Shown here: piece by piece, positions 7,176-15,527 of the stretch
Layout of the letters: the number at the start of each line of letters is the position of its first letter
Numbering within the stretch: the first letter of the stretch is position 1
Assembly (NCBI RefSeq): GCF_018129385.1
Contig: NZ_JAFCLN010000001.1
Span: 310,001 to 374,000, forward strand
Source: Bradyrhizobium lablabi
Lineage (GTDB): Bacteria > Pseudomonadota > Alphaproteobacteria > Rhizobiales > Xanthobacteraceae
Reading direction: 5' to 3'
DNA length: 64,000 nucleotides
Translations under genes and position numbers: made by a program
Notes under the pieces: generated by a model
Seen by the model: the letters and a program-made list of their open reading frames with translations, nothing else
What the model was told of the DNA's origin: nothing
Database searches by the model: none

Positions 7176-9575
7176 ATGCCTGAAGTCAATAACCTCGTAT
7201 ATCCGTACAACGCCGTCTGCATCATCCATGTGTACTACACCTACGAAGATTATATGGCGCATCGGCCCTCGGCTCAGGGCTCCGGAGTGGTCGTCGGTCC
7301 GGATGACATTCTGACCGCGGCCCATGTGATCTACGACAGTATCGGTGGCAGGCCCGCATACGCCATCGAGGTCACGCCGGCTTACGACTCTTTCGACCCG
7401 GCCGTTGGCGGAGCTCAGGCTCCATTCGGATCAACAAGCGTTTCAAGCTATGCGACGTTCTTCACGTTCGATCCCGACCATGATGGAAACTATGACCCCG
7501 GCAATGGAAATCCGAACACGCTGGTAGGAACGGAACTAGATATCGCGCTGCTCCATGTTTCCGGAATTGGCCTTTCTCAGCCGCTCAGGCCGCTCAATTT
7601 CACCGGGGGCGGTGGTCAGGGAGCAGGTTTGCTGGTTGGCTATCCGGCGTCGCAAGGGGGCAATCCTTTCGAGCAGACCGTCAACCTCACGCGTAGTCCC
7701 GTCGACAATTATATTGGACTCAATGCGACGATGGGTCCGGGCAGTTCGGGCGGGCCGGTCCTTCAAAACATAAACGGCATTCCGACCGTCGTCGGCGTCA
7801 TATCGACGATCGGCGGGGCAACGGCGTTGACGGCCCACACAGGTTGGTTGAGCCAACTCATTGCTCGAAACGACGATAATCTCGTCGGCACGGCCATGGC
7901 CGACATCTTCAGGCCGTCCATCAGAGAGTTCAACGTGACCTTCGGCCCAAGCCTCCACCTTACCACTCCAATACGTTATTTGGAGGGGGGCAGTGAACTC
8001 ATGAACGCCTCGATAGACGGTGGAGGCGGAATTGACGTCATCTCTCTTCCCTGGAATTCGGTGACGAACCAGTATGCAAGTCCTGCATACACGCCTGGTT
8101 CGTCCGTCAACACAAATGGCCGCTGGCTTCTCACCTGGACCAAGGATGTCAGCGGGCATATTACCGGATTCCTGCAAAGTGGCTCAGAAGGTCTCAGCTT
8201 CAGTAACATTGAGCAGATTGCGTTCACCAACCTCACCATCGACCTGACTCGAAGCACGGTCGGAACGCAGTATCAGATAGGCAATGCGCTGCCGGGATCG
8301 ACTTCTTACAATTTCACGCTGCCAGCTTATTCCGCCTATCGTGTTGCCAGCCTGGCAGGCACGGACGGCGACAACGTAATCACGGGCTCGGAGTTCGAAG
8401 ATACCATCTATGGGCAGGCCGGCAACGATGTGCTCCTTGGAATGGACATGTCGGACGCCATGCAGGGCGGTGGAGGCGATGATGAGGTTGACGGGGGGCA
8501 GGGAGACGACACGGCCATATTCACCGGCAACAGAGGCGACTACTACATTGGCTACGATCGCGGTACGCAGACTTTTACCGTGATAGATCTGCGCGCCGGC
8601 ACGCCCGACGGCACCGACACGCTGACCGGGATCGAACACTTCCAGTTTGCTGATGGCGTCGTGGCGACTTCGACATTCGCACCCGCACCCAACGTCGCTC
8701 ACGACTTCGACGGCGACGGCAAGAGCGACATCCTCTGGCGCAACGACGCAGGCACGGTCCAGACCTGGAACATGGACGGCGGCAATCTTCTCGGCGCCGC
8801 CTCGCTGGGGACCATCCCCTCGGCCTGGAAGGTCGAAGGCACCGGCGATTTCAACGGCGATGGCAAGAGCGACATTCTCTGGCGCAACGACAGCATCGGC
8901 GTTGCTCAGATCTGGGACATGGACAACGCCAATATTTTGGGCACTCATTCGTTCGTGGCGATCCCCACGGAATGGAAGATCCTCGACACGGGCGATTTCA
9001 ACGGCGATGGGACGAGCGACATTCTCTGGCGCAACGACAGCACCGGCGTGGCCCAGATCTGGGACATGGACAACGGCGAGATCCTGAGCGCGCAGTCGCT
9101 CGGAGTCATTCCCGCGGTCTGGAAGTTCGCCGGCACGGGCGACTTCAACGGCGACCACAACACCGATCTGCTTTGGCGTAACGACAGCACCGGCGTGGTC
9201 CAGCTCTGGGCCATGGACGACGGCAATATCCTGAGCGCGCAGTCGCTGGGAATCATTCCCGCGGCCTGGAAGATCGCAGGCGCCGGCGACTTCAACGGCG
9301 ACGGCAAGAGCGACCTGTTGTGGCGGAACGATTCCGGCGTGACGCAGATCTGGAACATGGATAACGGCACGATCCAGAGCACCCGAGCGCTCGGGACGAT
9401 CCCTTCCAACTGGCAGGTCGCCGACGTTGCGGACTTCAACGGCGACAGCAACGCCGACATCCTCTGGCGCAACAATACCAACGGCACGACCCAGATCTGG
9501 GAAATGAACGACGGGGCGATCGTCAACGCCCATGCGCTTGGTTTGATACCGGACAACTGGCACATCATCACGTAG
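7176..9575 (+). CDS. Secreted trypsin-like serine protease with RTX and FG-GAP/VCBS repeats
   Basis: Large modular protein, 799 residues from ATG 7176 (SD GGGGGA 7 bases upstream; an in-frame ATG at 7155 has none). Residues about 25-215 form a trypsin/V8-like protease with a complete triad: His50 in TAAHV, Asp122 in LDIALLHV, Ser191 in GPGSSGGP. Residues about 395-445 carry RTX-type calcium-binding repeats (GTDGDNVITG, GQAGNDVLLG, GGQGDDTAIF). From residue 510 there are six tandem units of about 48 residues, each opening with DFNGDGKSDILWRND and closing with a Trp-containing strand. There is no Sec signal peptide, so type I secretion is likely, though no exporter gene is near. Substrate unknown. 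Confidence 0.88.
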   Translation: MPEVNNLVYPYNAVCIIHVYYTYEDYMAHRPSAQGSGVVVGPDDILTAAHVIYDSIGGRPAYAIEVTPAYDSFDPAVGGAQAPFGSTSVSSYATFFTFDPDHDGNYDPGNGNPNTLVGTELDIALLHVSGIGLSQPLRPLNFTGGGGQGAGLLVGYPASQGGNPFEQTVNLTRSPVDNYIGLNATMGPGSSGGPVLQNINGIPTVVGVISTIGGATALTAHTGWLSQLIARNDDNLVGTAMADIFRPSIREFNVTFGPSLHLTTPIRYLEGGSELMNASIDGGGGIDVISLPWNSVTNQYASPAYTPGSSVNTNGRWLLTWTKDVSGHITGFLQSGSEGLSFSNIEQIAFTNLTIDLTRSTVGTQYQIGNALPGSTSYNFTLPAYSAYRVASLAGTDGDNVITGSEFEDTIYGQAGNDVLLGMDMSDAMQGGGGDDEVDGGQGDDTAIFTGNRGDYYIGYDRGTQTFTVIDLRAGTPDGTDTLTGIEHFQFADGVVATSTFAPAPNVAHDFDGDGKSDILWRNDAGTVQTWNMDGGNLLGAASLGTIPSAWKVEGTGDFNGDGKSDILWRNDSIGVAQIWDMDNANILGTHSFVAIPTEWKILDTGDFNGDGTSDILWRNDSTGVAQIWDMDNGEILSAQSLGVIPAVWKFAGTGDFNGDHNTDLLWRNDSTGVVQLWAMDDGNILSAQSLGIIPAAWKIAGAGDFNGDGKSDLLWRNDSGVTQIWNMDNGTIQSTRALGTIPSNWQVADVADFNGDSNADILWRNNTNGTTQIWEMNDGAIVNAHALGLIPDNWHIIT
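8703..9572 (+). repeat. Six tandem ~144-bp units encoding FG-GAP/VCBS-type repeats
   Basis: Six direct repeats encode 48-49 residue units starting DF(N/D)GDG and containing (D/N)(I/L)LWRN and QIW(D/N)M. The aspartate/asparagine loop is a calcium-binding type of beta-propeller blade. Units 2-4 are most alike in DNA, indicating recent duplication or gene conversion. The array ends exactly at the stop codon. Confidence 0.85.
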
Positions 9576-9632
9576 TTGCCGCGCCAGACCTGGCCGGCTG
9601 ATGCCGCAGCTAGGCCTGAGACGCAACGCCTT

Positions 9633-9652
9633 AGTCAAATTTTTGATTGACT
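9633..9652. promoter_or_regulatory. Inverted repeat AGTCAA-N8-TTGACT
   Basis: Perfect 6-bp inverted repeat in the 139-base gap between the two secreted-protein genes. The right arm, TTGACT, could also serve as a -35 element for the downstream gene, in which case the palindrome would overlap the promoter. No matching -10 is strong. Confidence 0.35.
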
Positions 9653-9661
9653 CGCCTCATG

Positions 9662-9705
9662 GTTGATCTGAGTATCAAGCCATATTGAATAGTTAATTTG
9701 AGTAT
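9662..9705 (+). repeat. Direct repeat of a 14-mer, 30-bp period, upstream of the second secreted protein
   Basis: GTTGATCTGAGTAT (9662-9675) and GTTAATTTGAGTAT (9692-9705) match at 12 of 14 positions and start exactly 30 bp apart, close to three helical turns. The second copy abuts the GAGGA Shine-Dalgarno of the gene starting at 9715. The arrangement resembles paired same-face binding sites; function is inference. Confidence 0.4.
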
Positions 9706-9714
9706 GAGGATATT

Positions 9715-12261
9715 ATGCCGACGATTCCCGGCTCCGGAACGTTGATTAACAATTTGGGCGGACCAGCCGGTTACGGCGAGATCACGGTCGCTCGCAATGA
9801 CGACGGGTCCAGCCAGTTCGACGTTTCGCAAGTATTTCCCGGCGGCCTGAACTTTTTTGGCCACAACTACACGTCGCTTTACGTCAACACCAATGGAAGC
9901 ATCTCGTTCAACACCGGGATCAGCACGTATACGCCGACCTCGATAACGGGCGGATTGACGCCGATGATCGCGGCGTTCTGGGGCGACGTCGATACCCGGA
10001 CGCCGGCCGCGACCGGCACAGACAGTGCTCCCATCTATGTCGACCTCGACACCGTCAATCACGTCTTCACGGCGACCTGGCCGGGCGTGAACTACTACGA
10101 TCAGAAGGGCGACAAGAAGGACTTCTTTCAGATCCAGCTATACGACCGTGGCCATGGCGATTTCGATATCGTCTTTCGCTATCAGAATATTCAGTGGACC
10201 ACCGGGGATGTGAGCGGCGGCTCGGGCGGGCTGGGCGGCCAAATCGCGCATGCCGGATATACCGCGGGAGACGGCGCACATTTTTCCGAGCTGCCGGCGT
10301 CGGGCACGAACGCAATGCTCACGCTCCCGACGACGTTAGGCAACACTAGCGTCAACGGTCTTTGGGTTTTTCCGGTTCGCGGCGAGCAGACCGGAGCGGG
10401 CTTCGACACCAAGGTGTATCCCGGCCAGGCGGCGATGGGATGGATAAAGGACCATACCAATCTGTCCTGGGTCGCGTACTACCTGGCTCCCGCCCCGAGC
10501 CGCGTCGAGAATTCGTGGCTGGGCCATCGTGCAGAACTTGAAGCGCAGGGCTGGAACATCGCCCCGACCTATATCGGCGAGCAGGATCCCGCGGCTCCAG
10601 GCAACCTCTCGCATCATCCCTCGGGTGCAAAGGGGATCGTGGATGGCAATTCCGCGATCAAGCTCCTGAAACAGGAAGGCTTTGCTGCGGGCACGATCAT
10701 CTACCTGGACATCGAGAGCACGCAGGGCGTCGCGCTCAGCTCAGCGACACAGGACTACATCAAGGCCTGGTGCTTGACGGTATCGCAAGCAGGGTACATT
10801 CCCGGCGTATATTGCGTTTTCAATCAAACCAGCTCCATCGCGTCGCTTGCGCCGGCGCCCTTATGGGTCGTGCGGGATTTCGCCAGTTCGCCAGTCCCAC
10901 CGGTGCAGGATCCCAACAGCTTCGCAACTTATCCGACTGACGATCCCTCCGGATCGACCTATGCCGATGCTGTGGCGTGGCAATATCGCCTGACACCAAC
11001 GCATACCACCACCATCACGCTGCCAAACGACGTCACGGTGTTGGGGCAGCCGGCGGCGCATTCCATAGTGGTTGACCTCAATACGGTAACGCTTCCCAGT
11101 GTCATCAGCGGCAACAACGGTCTGGATCTTCTGACCGGCACAAGCGGCAACGATTTTGCCTTCGGTCTGGGCGGCAACGACACCATCAACGGACTGGCCG
11201 GCAACGACAAGATCGACGGCGGCGCCGGTTTCGATACTGTCATGTTGTCGGGGGCGAATTCGGCATACACGATCACGCCAAAGGGGAACGGTGTTTTCCA
11301 GGTCTCCGGACCCGATGGCGTCGACCTGCTTTCGCATATCGAGAAACTCTCGTTCGGCGATAGCACGTCGCGAATTCTGCCGACTGCCTCGCGGGATTTC
11401 GATGGCAGCGGCACCAGCGACATCTTCCTGTTCAACACGAATAACAATGCGGCCTCGATTTGGGACACTGACGCTGGCGCGGTCAGGAACAGTCCCCTGG
11501 GCTTGGTGCCGGCAGTCTGGACAATCGCCACCAGCGGAGACTTCGACGGCGATGGCCATGCAGATCTGTTGTGGCGCAACAGCTCCACCGGGGTCGCCCA
11601 GATCTGGAAAATGAATGACGGCAATGTCGTCGGCACTCAGTCGCTTGGGGTGGTTCCGGCGACATGGAAAGTGCTCGGCGTCGGGGACTTCAACAGCGAC
11701 AGCCATAGCGACATCGTCTGGCGCAACGACTCGAACAACGTGGTCCAGATCTGGGATATGCGCGATGCAACCCTGCTCAGCGCCAACTCGCTGGGCGTCG
11801 TTCCCTCGAACTGGACCCTGCTGGGCACCGGCGACTTCAACGGCGACGGCAAGAGCGATCTTCTTTGGCGCAACACCGACGGGGCAGCCCAGATCTGGAA
11901 TATGAACGATGGAGCCCTTCTGGGCGCACCGTCGCTGGGCGTTATTCCTGCGGTGTGGAAATTTGGCGCCATTGGCGATTTCAATGGCGATGGCAGGAGC
12001 GACATCCTCTGGCGCAACGATTCCGGGGTAGCGCAGATCTGGAATATGAACAATGGCACGATCCAGGGCACCGCTTCGTTGGGCGTGGTGCCCAACGTCT
12101 GGAGCATTGCCCAAACGGGCGACTTCAACGGCGACAGCAAGACCGACATTCTCTGGCGGAACGCCTCGGGCGCGCTCCAAATCTGGGATATGAACAACGG
12201 AACGCTGCTCGGCAAACATGATCTTGGAAGTGTGCCCGACGTCTGGCACGTCCTGGCCTGA
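9715..12261 (+). CDS. Secreted NIDO-like/DUF1906-like/RTX/FG-GAP repeat protein
   Basis: 848-residue multidomain protein. Residues about 20-225 resemble a nidogen-type (NIDO) adhesive domain (FFGHNYTSLYVNTNGSISF, MIAAFWGDVDTR). Residues 229-455 resemble the DUF1906 glycoside-hydrolase-like fold: GFDTKVYPGQAAMGWIK, WVAYYLAP, YIGEQDP, and IIYLDIEST with candidate catalytic acids. Residues about 465-510 are RTX repeats (GTSGNDFAFGLGGNDTINGL), and 561-848 are six FG-GAP/VCBS-type units matching those of the protease upstream. There is no Sec signal. The SD GAGGA lies 4-5 bases before ATG. The shared C-terminal module marks the pair as paralogous carriers for different effector heads, possibly acting on cell wall or surface glycans. 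Confidence 0.85.
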   Translation: MPTIPGSGTLINNLGGPAGYGEITVARNDDGSSQFDVSQVFPGGLNFFGHNYTSLYVNTNGSISFNTGISTYTPTSITGGLTPMIAAFWGDVDTRTPAATGTDSAPIYVDLDTVNHVFTATWPGVNYYDQKGDKKDFFQIQLYDRGHGDFDIVFRYQNIQWTTGDVSGGSGGLGGQIAHAGYTAGDGAHFSELPASGTNAMLTLPTTLGNTSVNGLWVFPVRGEQTGAGFDTKVYPGQAAMGWIKDHTNLSWVAYYLAPAPSRVENSWLGHRAELEAQGWNIAPTYIGEQDPAAPGNLSHHPSGAKGIVDGNSAIKLLKQEGFAAGTIIYLDIESTQGVALSSATQDYIKAWCLTVSQAGYIPGVYCVFNQTSSIASLAPAPLWVVRDFASSPVPPVQDPNSFATYPTDDPSGSTYADAVAWQYRLTPTHTTTITLPNDVTVLGQPAAHSIVVDLNTVTLPSVISGNNGLDLLTGTSGNDFAFGLGGNDTINGLAGNDKIDGGAGFDTVMLSGANSAYTITPKGNGVFQVSGPDGVDLLSHIEKLSFGDSTSRILPTASRDFDGSGTSDIFLFNTNNNAASIWDTDAGAVRNSPLGLVPAVWTIATSGDFDGDGHADLLWRNSSTGVAQIWKMNDGNVVGTQSLGVVPATWKVLGVGDFNSDSHSDIVWRNDSNNVVQIWDMRDATLLSANSLGVVPSNWTLLGTGDFNGDGKSDLLWRNTDGAAQIWNMNDGALLGAPSLGVIPAVWKFGAIGDFNGDGRSDILWRNDSGVAQIWNMNNGTIQGTASLGVVPNVWSIAQTGDFNGDSKTDILWRNASGALQIWDMNNGTLLGKHDLGSVPDVWHVLA
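11395..12258 (+). repeat. Six tandem ~144-bp FG-GAP/VCBS-type repeat units
   Basis: The second copy of the repeat array, homologous to 8703-9572. Unit 1 is degenerate (DFDGSGTSDIFLFNTNNN); units 2-6 keep DFNGDG and LWRN. The final units in both arrays end in PD-x-WH followed directly by two or three residues and the stop, a conserved C-terminal cap. Confidence 0.85.
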
Positions 12262-12280
12262 GCACAGGCCAGCGGTGACG

Positions 12281-12334
12281 ATGGACGGCCACTCGCTGCG
12301 GCTCGTTCCCAACGACTGGCACGTCATCGCCTAG
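12281..12334 (+). pseudogene. C-terminal remnant of a third FG-GAP/VCBS repeat protein
   Basis: Reading from 12281, 17 codons end in TAG and encode MDGHSLRLVPNDWHVIA. This aligns with the last residues of the upstream proteins (HALGLIPDNWHIIT and HDLGSVPDVWHVLA before their stops). It lies 19 bases after the stop at 12261, in a different frame, with no start or upstream domains. It is best read as the scar of a deleted or recombined third paralogue. Confidence 0.7.
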
Positions 12335-12496
12335 CGGGGCCGTGCGATTTTAGATTGCAGTGGCCGGTCCGATTGAACGTACGGTCGGGCCTCCGGCCAG
12401 TTCTGCGACCTTTTGAAGCGCGCCGATTTCGGCAGTGCTGCCATCCGCTTAGGCAGCGGCCGTAGGGGCCGCCGGCGGCCTGCGAAAATTCCCTTG

Positions 12497-12507
12497 GAAA
12501 CAGTTTC
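12497..12507. promoter_or_regulatory. Palindrome GAAAC-A-GTTTC upstream of the Ugp/Mal-type ABC operon
   Basis: Located 47 bases before the first start codon of the ABC operon within TTGGAAACAGTTTCAA. It is the same odd-centred word as 7005-7015. LacI-type operators are similar but normally even-centred, so the binding family is uncertain. Confidence 0.35.
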
Positions 12508-12554
12508 AATCGTTACGTGACTGTCAAATCCGTAGCTTACGGGGGAGTCCTCCA

Positions 12555-13730
12555 ATGGAGGCACTTCCCGTGGCGAAGATCGAACTCAGCGCGATCCGCA
12601 AGTCATTCGATACGACGGAAATCCTGAAAGGGATCGACCTCACGATCGAGGATGGCGAGTTCATTGCGCTGATCGGTCCGTCCGGCTGCGGCAAGTCTAC
12701 CCTCCTGCGGGTGATCGCCGGTCTCGAGCCGCAGACGGCGGGCGAAATCAGCATCGACGATGTCAGGGTCGACGACGTCAGGCCGAGCGCGCGCAATCTT
12801 GCGATGGTGTTTCAGTCCTACGCGCTTTATCCGCATCTTTCGGTATTCGACAATATCGCGGTGCCCTTGCGGATGCGCCGTCACGCCACGCTGGCGCGCG
12901 TGCCTTTGCTCGGCCATCTGGTGCCGGGCCGCGCGGCCATCGAGCGCGGGATCCGCGAGGACGTCGAACGCGTCGCCGCGCAACTTGAGCTCTCGGCGCT
13001 GCTGAAGCGCAAGCCGGGTCAGCTCTCCGGCGGCCAGCGCCAGCGCGTGGCGGTCGGTCGCGCCATCGTGCGCCAGCCGGTGGGCTTTCTGTTCGACGAG
13101 CCGCTGTCGAATCTCGACGCCAAGCTGCGCGTGCACATGCGCGCCGAGCTGGCGCAGTTGCACCGCAGCCTGCAATCCACGTTCGTCTACGTCACCCACG
13201 ATCAGGCCGAGGCGATGACGATGTCGACGCGCATCGCCGTAATGATCGACGGGAGCATCGTGCAGATCGGCACGCCCAACGAGGTCTATGAGAACCCGCG
13301 CGACATCCGCGTCGCCGAATTCGTCGGCAGCCCCAAGATCAACGTGATCCCCGGCACCATCCGCGACGACGGCGGCCTGGAGGCGCTGGGACGGCCGCTC
13401 GGCCTGCATAGTCAGACCCCGGCGGGCCGGGCTTCGATCTGCGTGCGGCCGGAGCGGGTCGAGCTGGGCGGCGGGCAGGGGGCGATCTCCGGCACGGTCG
13501 TGCATCTGGAAAATCTGGGCGCGGAAGCCTTTGTCCATGTCAGGGTCGACGGCATTGCCTCGCCTTTGGTGGCGCGCGTCAGCCCCGACCGGGCGCTGCC
13601 CGGGATCGGTAACGGCATCGAGCTGTCGTTCTCGCCGGCTGCGATCCGGGTGTTCGACGCCTCGGGCAAACGCATCCAGGCGGTGTTGCCGGCGCGCAGC
13701 GGACGGCTGCGGGAGGCCGCCCTTGGCTGA
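12555..13730 (+). CDS. ABC transporter ATP-binding protein, UgpC/MalK type
   Basis: Energises a carbohydrate/glycerol-phosphate-type importer from the cytoplasmic face. 391 residues: Walker A GPSGCGKST, Q-loop MVFQSYALYPHLSV, signature LSGGQRQRVAVGRA, Walker B GFLFDEPLSNLD, H-loop YVTHDQAEAMT, then the C-terminal regulatory beta-domain from FVGSPKINVIPG onward. Against E. coli MalK there are roughly 16 extra residues in the helical domain (RHATLARVPLLGHLVPGR area). GGGGGAG precedes the ATG by 8 bases. It is first in an operon with two permeases, a binding protein and two phosphodiesterases, which argues for a phosphodiester or glycerol-phosphate substrate. Confidence 0.92.
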   Translation: MEALPVAKIELSAIRKSFDTTEILKGIDLTIEDGEFIALIGPSGCGKSTLLRVIAGLEPQTAGEISIDDVRVDDVRPSARNLAMVFQSYALYPHLSVFDNIAVPLRMRRHATLARVPLLGHLVPGRAAIERGIREDVERVAAQLELSALLKRKPGQLSGGQRQRVAVGRAIVRQPVGFLFDEPLSNLDAKLRVHMRAELAQLHRSLQSTFVYVTHDQAEAMTMSTRIAVMIDGSIVQIGTPNEVYENPRDIRVAEFVGSPKINVIPGTIRDDGGLEALGRPLGLHSQTPAGRASICVRPERVELGGGQGAISGTVVHLENLGAEAFVHVRVDGIASPLVARVSPDRALPGIGNGIELSFSPAAIRVFDASGKRIQAVLPARSGRLREAALG

Positions 13731-14667
13731 CGTGCTCACCACCGATGCGGCTGTAGCCACGCCGAAGGCGGCCAGAACGGCCACCCATGCCTGGGATCGC
13801 AACCGCGCGCGATCGGCGCTCGCGATGGTGGCGCCGGCCCTTGTGCTGATGTGCCTGCTGCTGCTCGGCCCCTTGCTCGGCGTGTTCGCGCTGTCGCTGA
13901 CCGACTATCAGCTCGGCAGCCCGACATTCTCGTGGATCGGCTTTGCGAATTATCAGGAGATGTTTGCCGACCGCGTGTTCTGGATTTCGTTCCGCAACAC
14001 GCTGACCTATGTCGCGATCGTGGTACCATCAGCGGTGGGCCTCGGCCTCGGCGTGGCGCTTCTGATCGAAAGCGGCACGTCGCTGCGCGCCCTCTATCGA
14101 ACGGTGTATTTCCTGCCGGTGATGGCGACGCTGATCGCCATGAGCATCGTCTGGGAATTCATGCTGCATCCGCAGTTCGGCCTCATCAACGGCCTGCTGC
14201 GCGACATCGGCGTTTCCGGTTTCAGTTGGCTACAGGACCGTCGCACCGCACTCTATGCGCTGTGCGTGGTCGGCATCTGGCAGGCGCTCGGCTTCAACAT
14301 GGTGCTGTTTCTCGCCGGTCTCGTATCGATCCCTCGTCAGCTCTACGACGCCGCCGAGATGGACGGCGCGCATAGCGCCTGGGCGCGCTTTCGCCTCGTT
14401 ACCTGGCCGATGCTGGGGCCGACCACCGTGTTCGTATTCGTCATCACCGGCATCCGCTCGTTCCAGGTGTTCGACACCGTGCATGTCCTGACCAAGGGCG
14501 GGCCGTCGAAATCCTCCGAAGTGCTGATCCACACCATGTACATCGAGAGCTTTGAATTCTTCCGCTCCGGCTACGGCGCGGCGCTGACGGTGGTGTTTCT
14601 GGTCTTCGTCCTGCTGCTGACGCTGGTCAAATCGACGCTGGCGAACCGGGGAGTGCACTACGCATGA
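13723..14667 (+). CDS. ABC transporter permease, UgpA/MalF type
   Basis: Inner-membrane permease subunit with six predicted membrane segments, beginning at SALAMVAPALVLMCLLLLGPLLGVFALSL, and the EAA loop around YDAAEMDGAHSAWARFRLVTWP that docks on the ATPase. I choose the TTG at 13723 (314 residues) because GGGAGG at 13711-13716 is 6 bases upstream and it overlaps the stop of the ATPase gene; GTG 13732 is the alternative. A much longer in-frame extension reaches back into the ATPase gene and is not credible. It overlaps the next permease by 4 bp (ATGA). Confidence 0.92.
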   Translation: MADVLTTDAAVATPKAARTATHAWDRNRARSALAMVAPALVLMCLLLLGPLLGVFALSLTDYQLGSPTFSWIGFANYQEMFADRVFWISFRNTLTYVAIVVPSAVGLGLGVALLIESGTSLRALYRTVYFLPVMATLIAMSIVWEFMLHPQFGLINGLLRDIGVSGFSWLQDRRTALYALCVVGIWQALGFNMVLFLAGLVSIPRQLYDAAEMDGAHSAWARFRLVTWPMLGPTTVFVFVITGIRSFQVFDTVHVLTKGGPSKSSEVLIHTMYIESFEFFRSGYGAALTVVFLVFVLLLTLVKSTLANRGVHYA

Positions 14668-15497
14668 CGACCGGCTCTTCTTTCATCTGGTCAATCACGC
14701 GCCACGCGCTGCTGGTGCTCGGTGCAGCCTTCATCTTGTTGCCGTTCATCTGGATGATCTCGACCGCGTCAAAACCGCAGACCGAGATATTCACCTCCAA
14801 CGTTCACTTCATCCCGCAGAGTTTTGCGCTGTGGGACAATTTCGTCACCGCCTTCGGCAAGGCCAATCTGTGGCGCTTTCTGCTCAACGGCGTGATTGTC
14901 ACGGTGTCGATCTTTGCGCTCCAGGTGCTGATCGCGCTGCCGGCAGCGTACGCGCTGGCCAAGCTGCGCTTTGCTGGCCGCAATGTGCTGTTCGCGCTGG
15001 TGCTGTTCTGCATCCTGATCCCGCCTCAGGCGACCGCCATTCCGGTGTTCCTGCTGTTCCACAAGATCGGCATCCTCGACAGCTACGCGGCGCTGGTCGT
15101 GCCCTTCACGATCTCGGCCTTCGGCATTTTCCTGATGCGGCAGTTCTTCATGACCGTGCCGGACGATCTGATCGAGGCCGCGCGCATGGACGGCATTTCC
15201 GAATTCGGCATCGTCTGGCGCGTGATGCTGCCGACGGCGATTCCTGCGCTCACCGCGTTCGGCATCTTCTCGGTGGTCGCGCACTGGAACGACTATTTCT
15301 GGCCGCTGATCGTGCTCAACAGCGAGCACCTGCGCACCCCGCCGCTTGGCGTCGCCGCCTTCCGCAACGAGGAGGCCGGCACCAATTACGGGCCGCTGAT
15401 GGCGGCCGCCATCGTCATCATCGCCCCGCTTGTCGTTGCGTTCCTGCTCGCCCAACGCCGGTTCATCGAAGGCATCACGCTGACCGGCATCAAATAG
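14664..15497 (+). CDS. ABC transporter permease, UgpE/MalG type
   Basis: Second inner-membrane permease, 277 residues. It shows the N-terminal segment LLVLGAAFILLPFIWMISTASKP typical of MalG/UgpE, six membrane spans, and the EAA motif IEAARMDGISEFGIVWRVMLP. Start and upstream stop share ATGA. With the preceding permease it forms the heterodimeric channel served by the ATPase at 12555 and the binding protein at 15528. Confidence 0.93.
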   Translation: MTTGSSFIWSITRHALLVLGAAFILLPFIWMISTASKPQTEIFTSNVHFIPQSFALWDNFVTAFGKANLWRFLLNGVIVTVSIFALQVLIALPAAYALAKLRFAGRNVLFALVLFCILIPPQATAIPVFLLFHKIGILDSYAALVVPFTISAFGIFLMRQFFMTVPDDLIEAARMDGISEFGIVWRVMLPTAIPALTAFGIFSVVAHWNDYFWPLIVLNSEHLRTPPLGVAAFRNEEAGTNYGPLMAAAIVIIAPLVVAFLLAQRRFIEGITLTGIK

Positions 15498-15527
15498 ACG
15501 TCCGCTGCTGCCATCATAGGAGGTTTT

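Noticed and set aside
8703..9572. Tandem repeats considered as CRISPR or minisatellite
   Set aside because: Units are 144-147 bp, translate in frame into FG-GAP/VCBS-type blades and have no spacers.
8184..9638. 484-codon minus-strand frame over the protease repeat array
   Set aside because: Generated by the periodic plus-strand repeats; the same kind of shadow occurs over the second array (10861-12327). No start signal or recognisable domain.
13531..13722. N-terminal extension of the first permease into the ATPase gene
   Set aside because: It lies wholly within the conserved ATPase C-terminal domain; TTG 13723 with GGGAGG is a better start.
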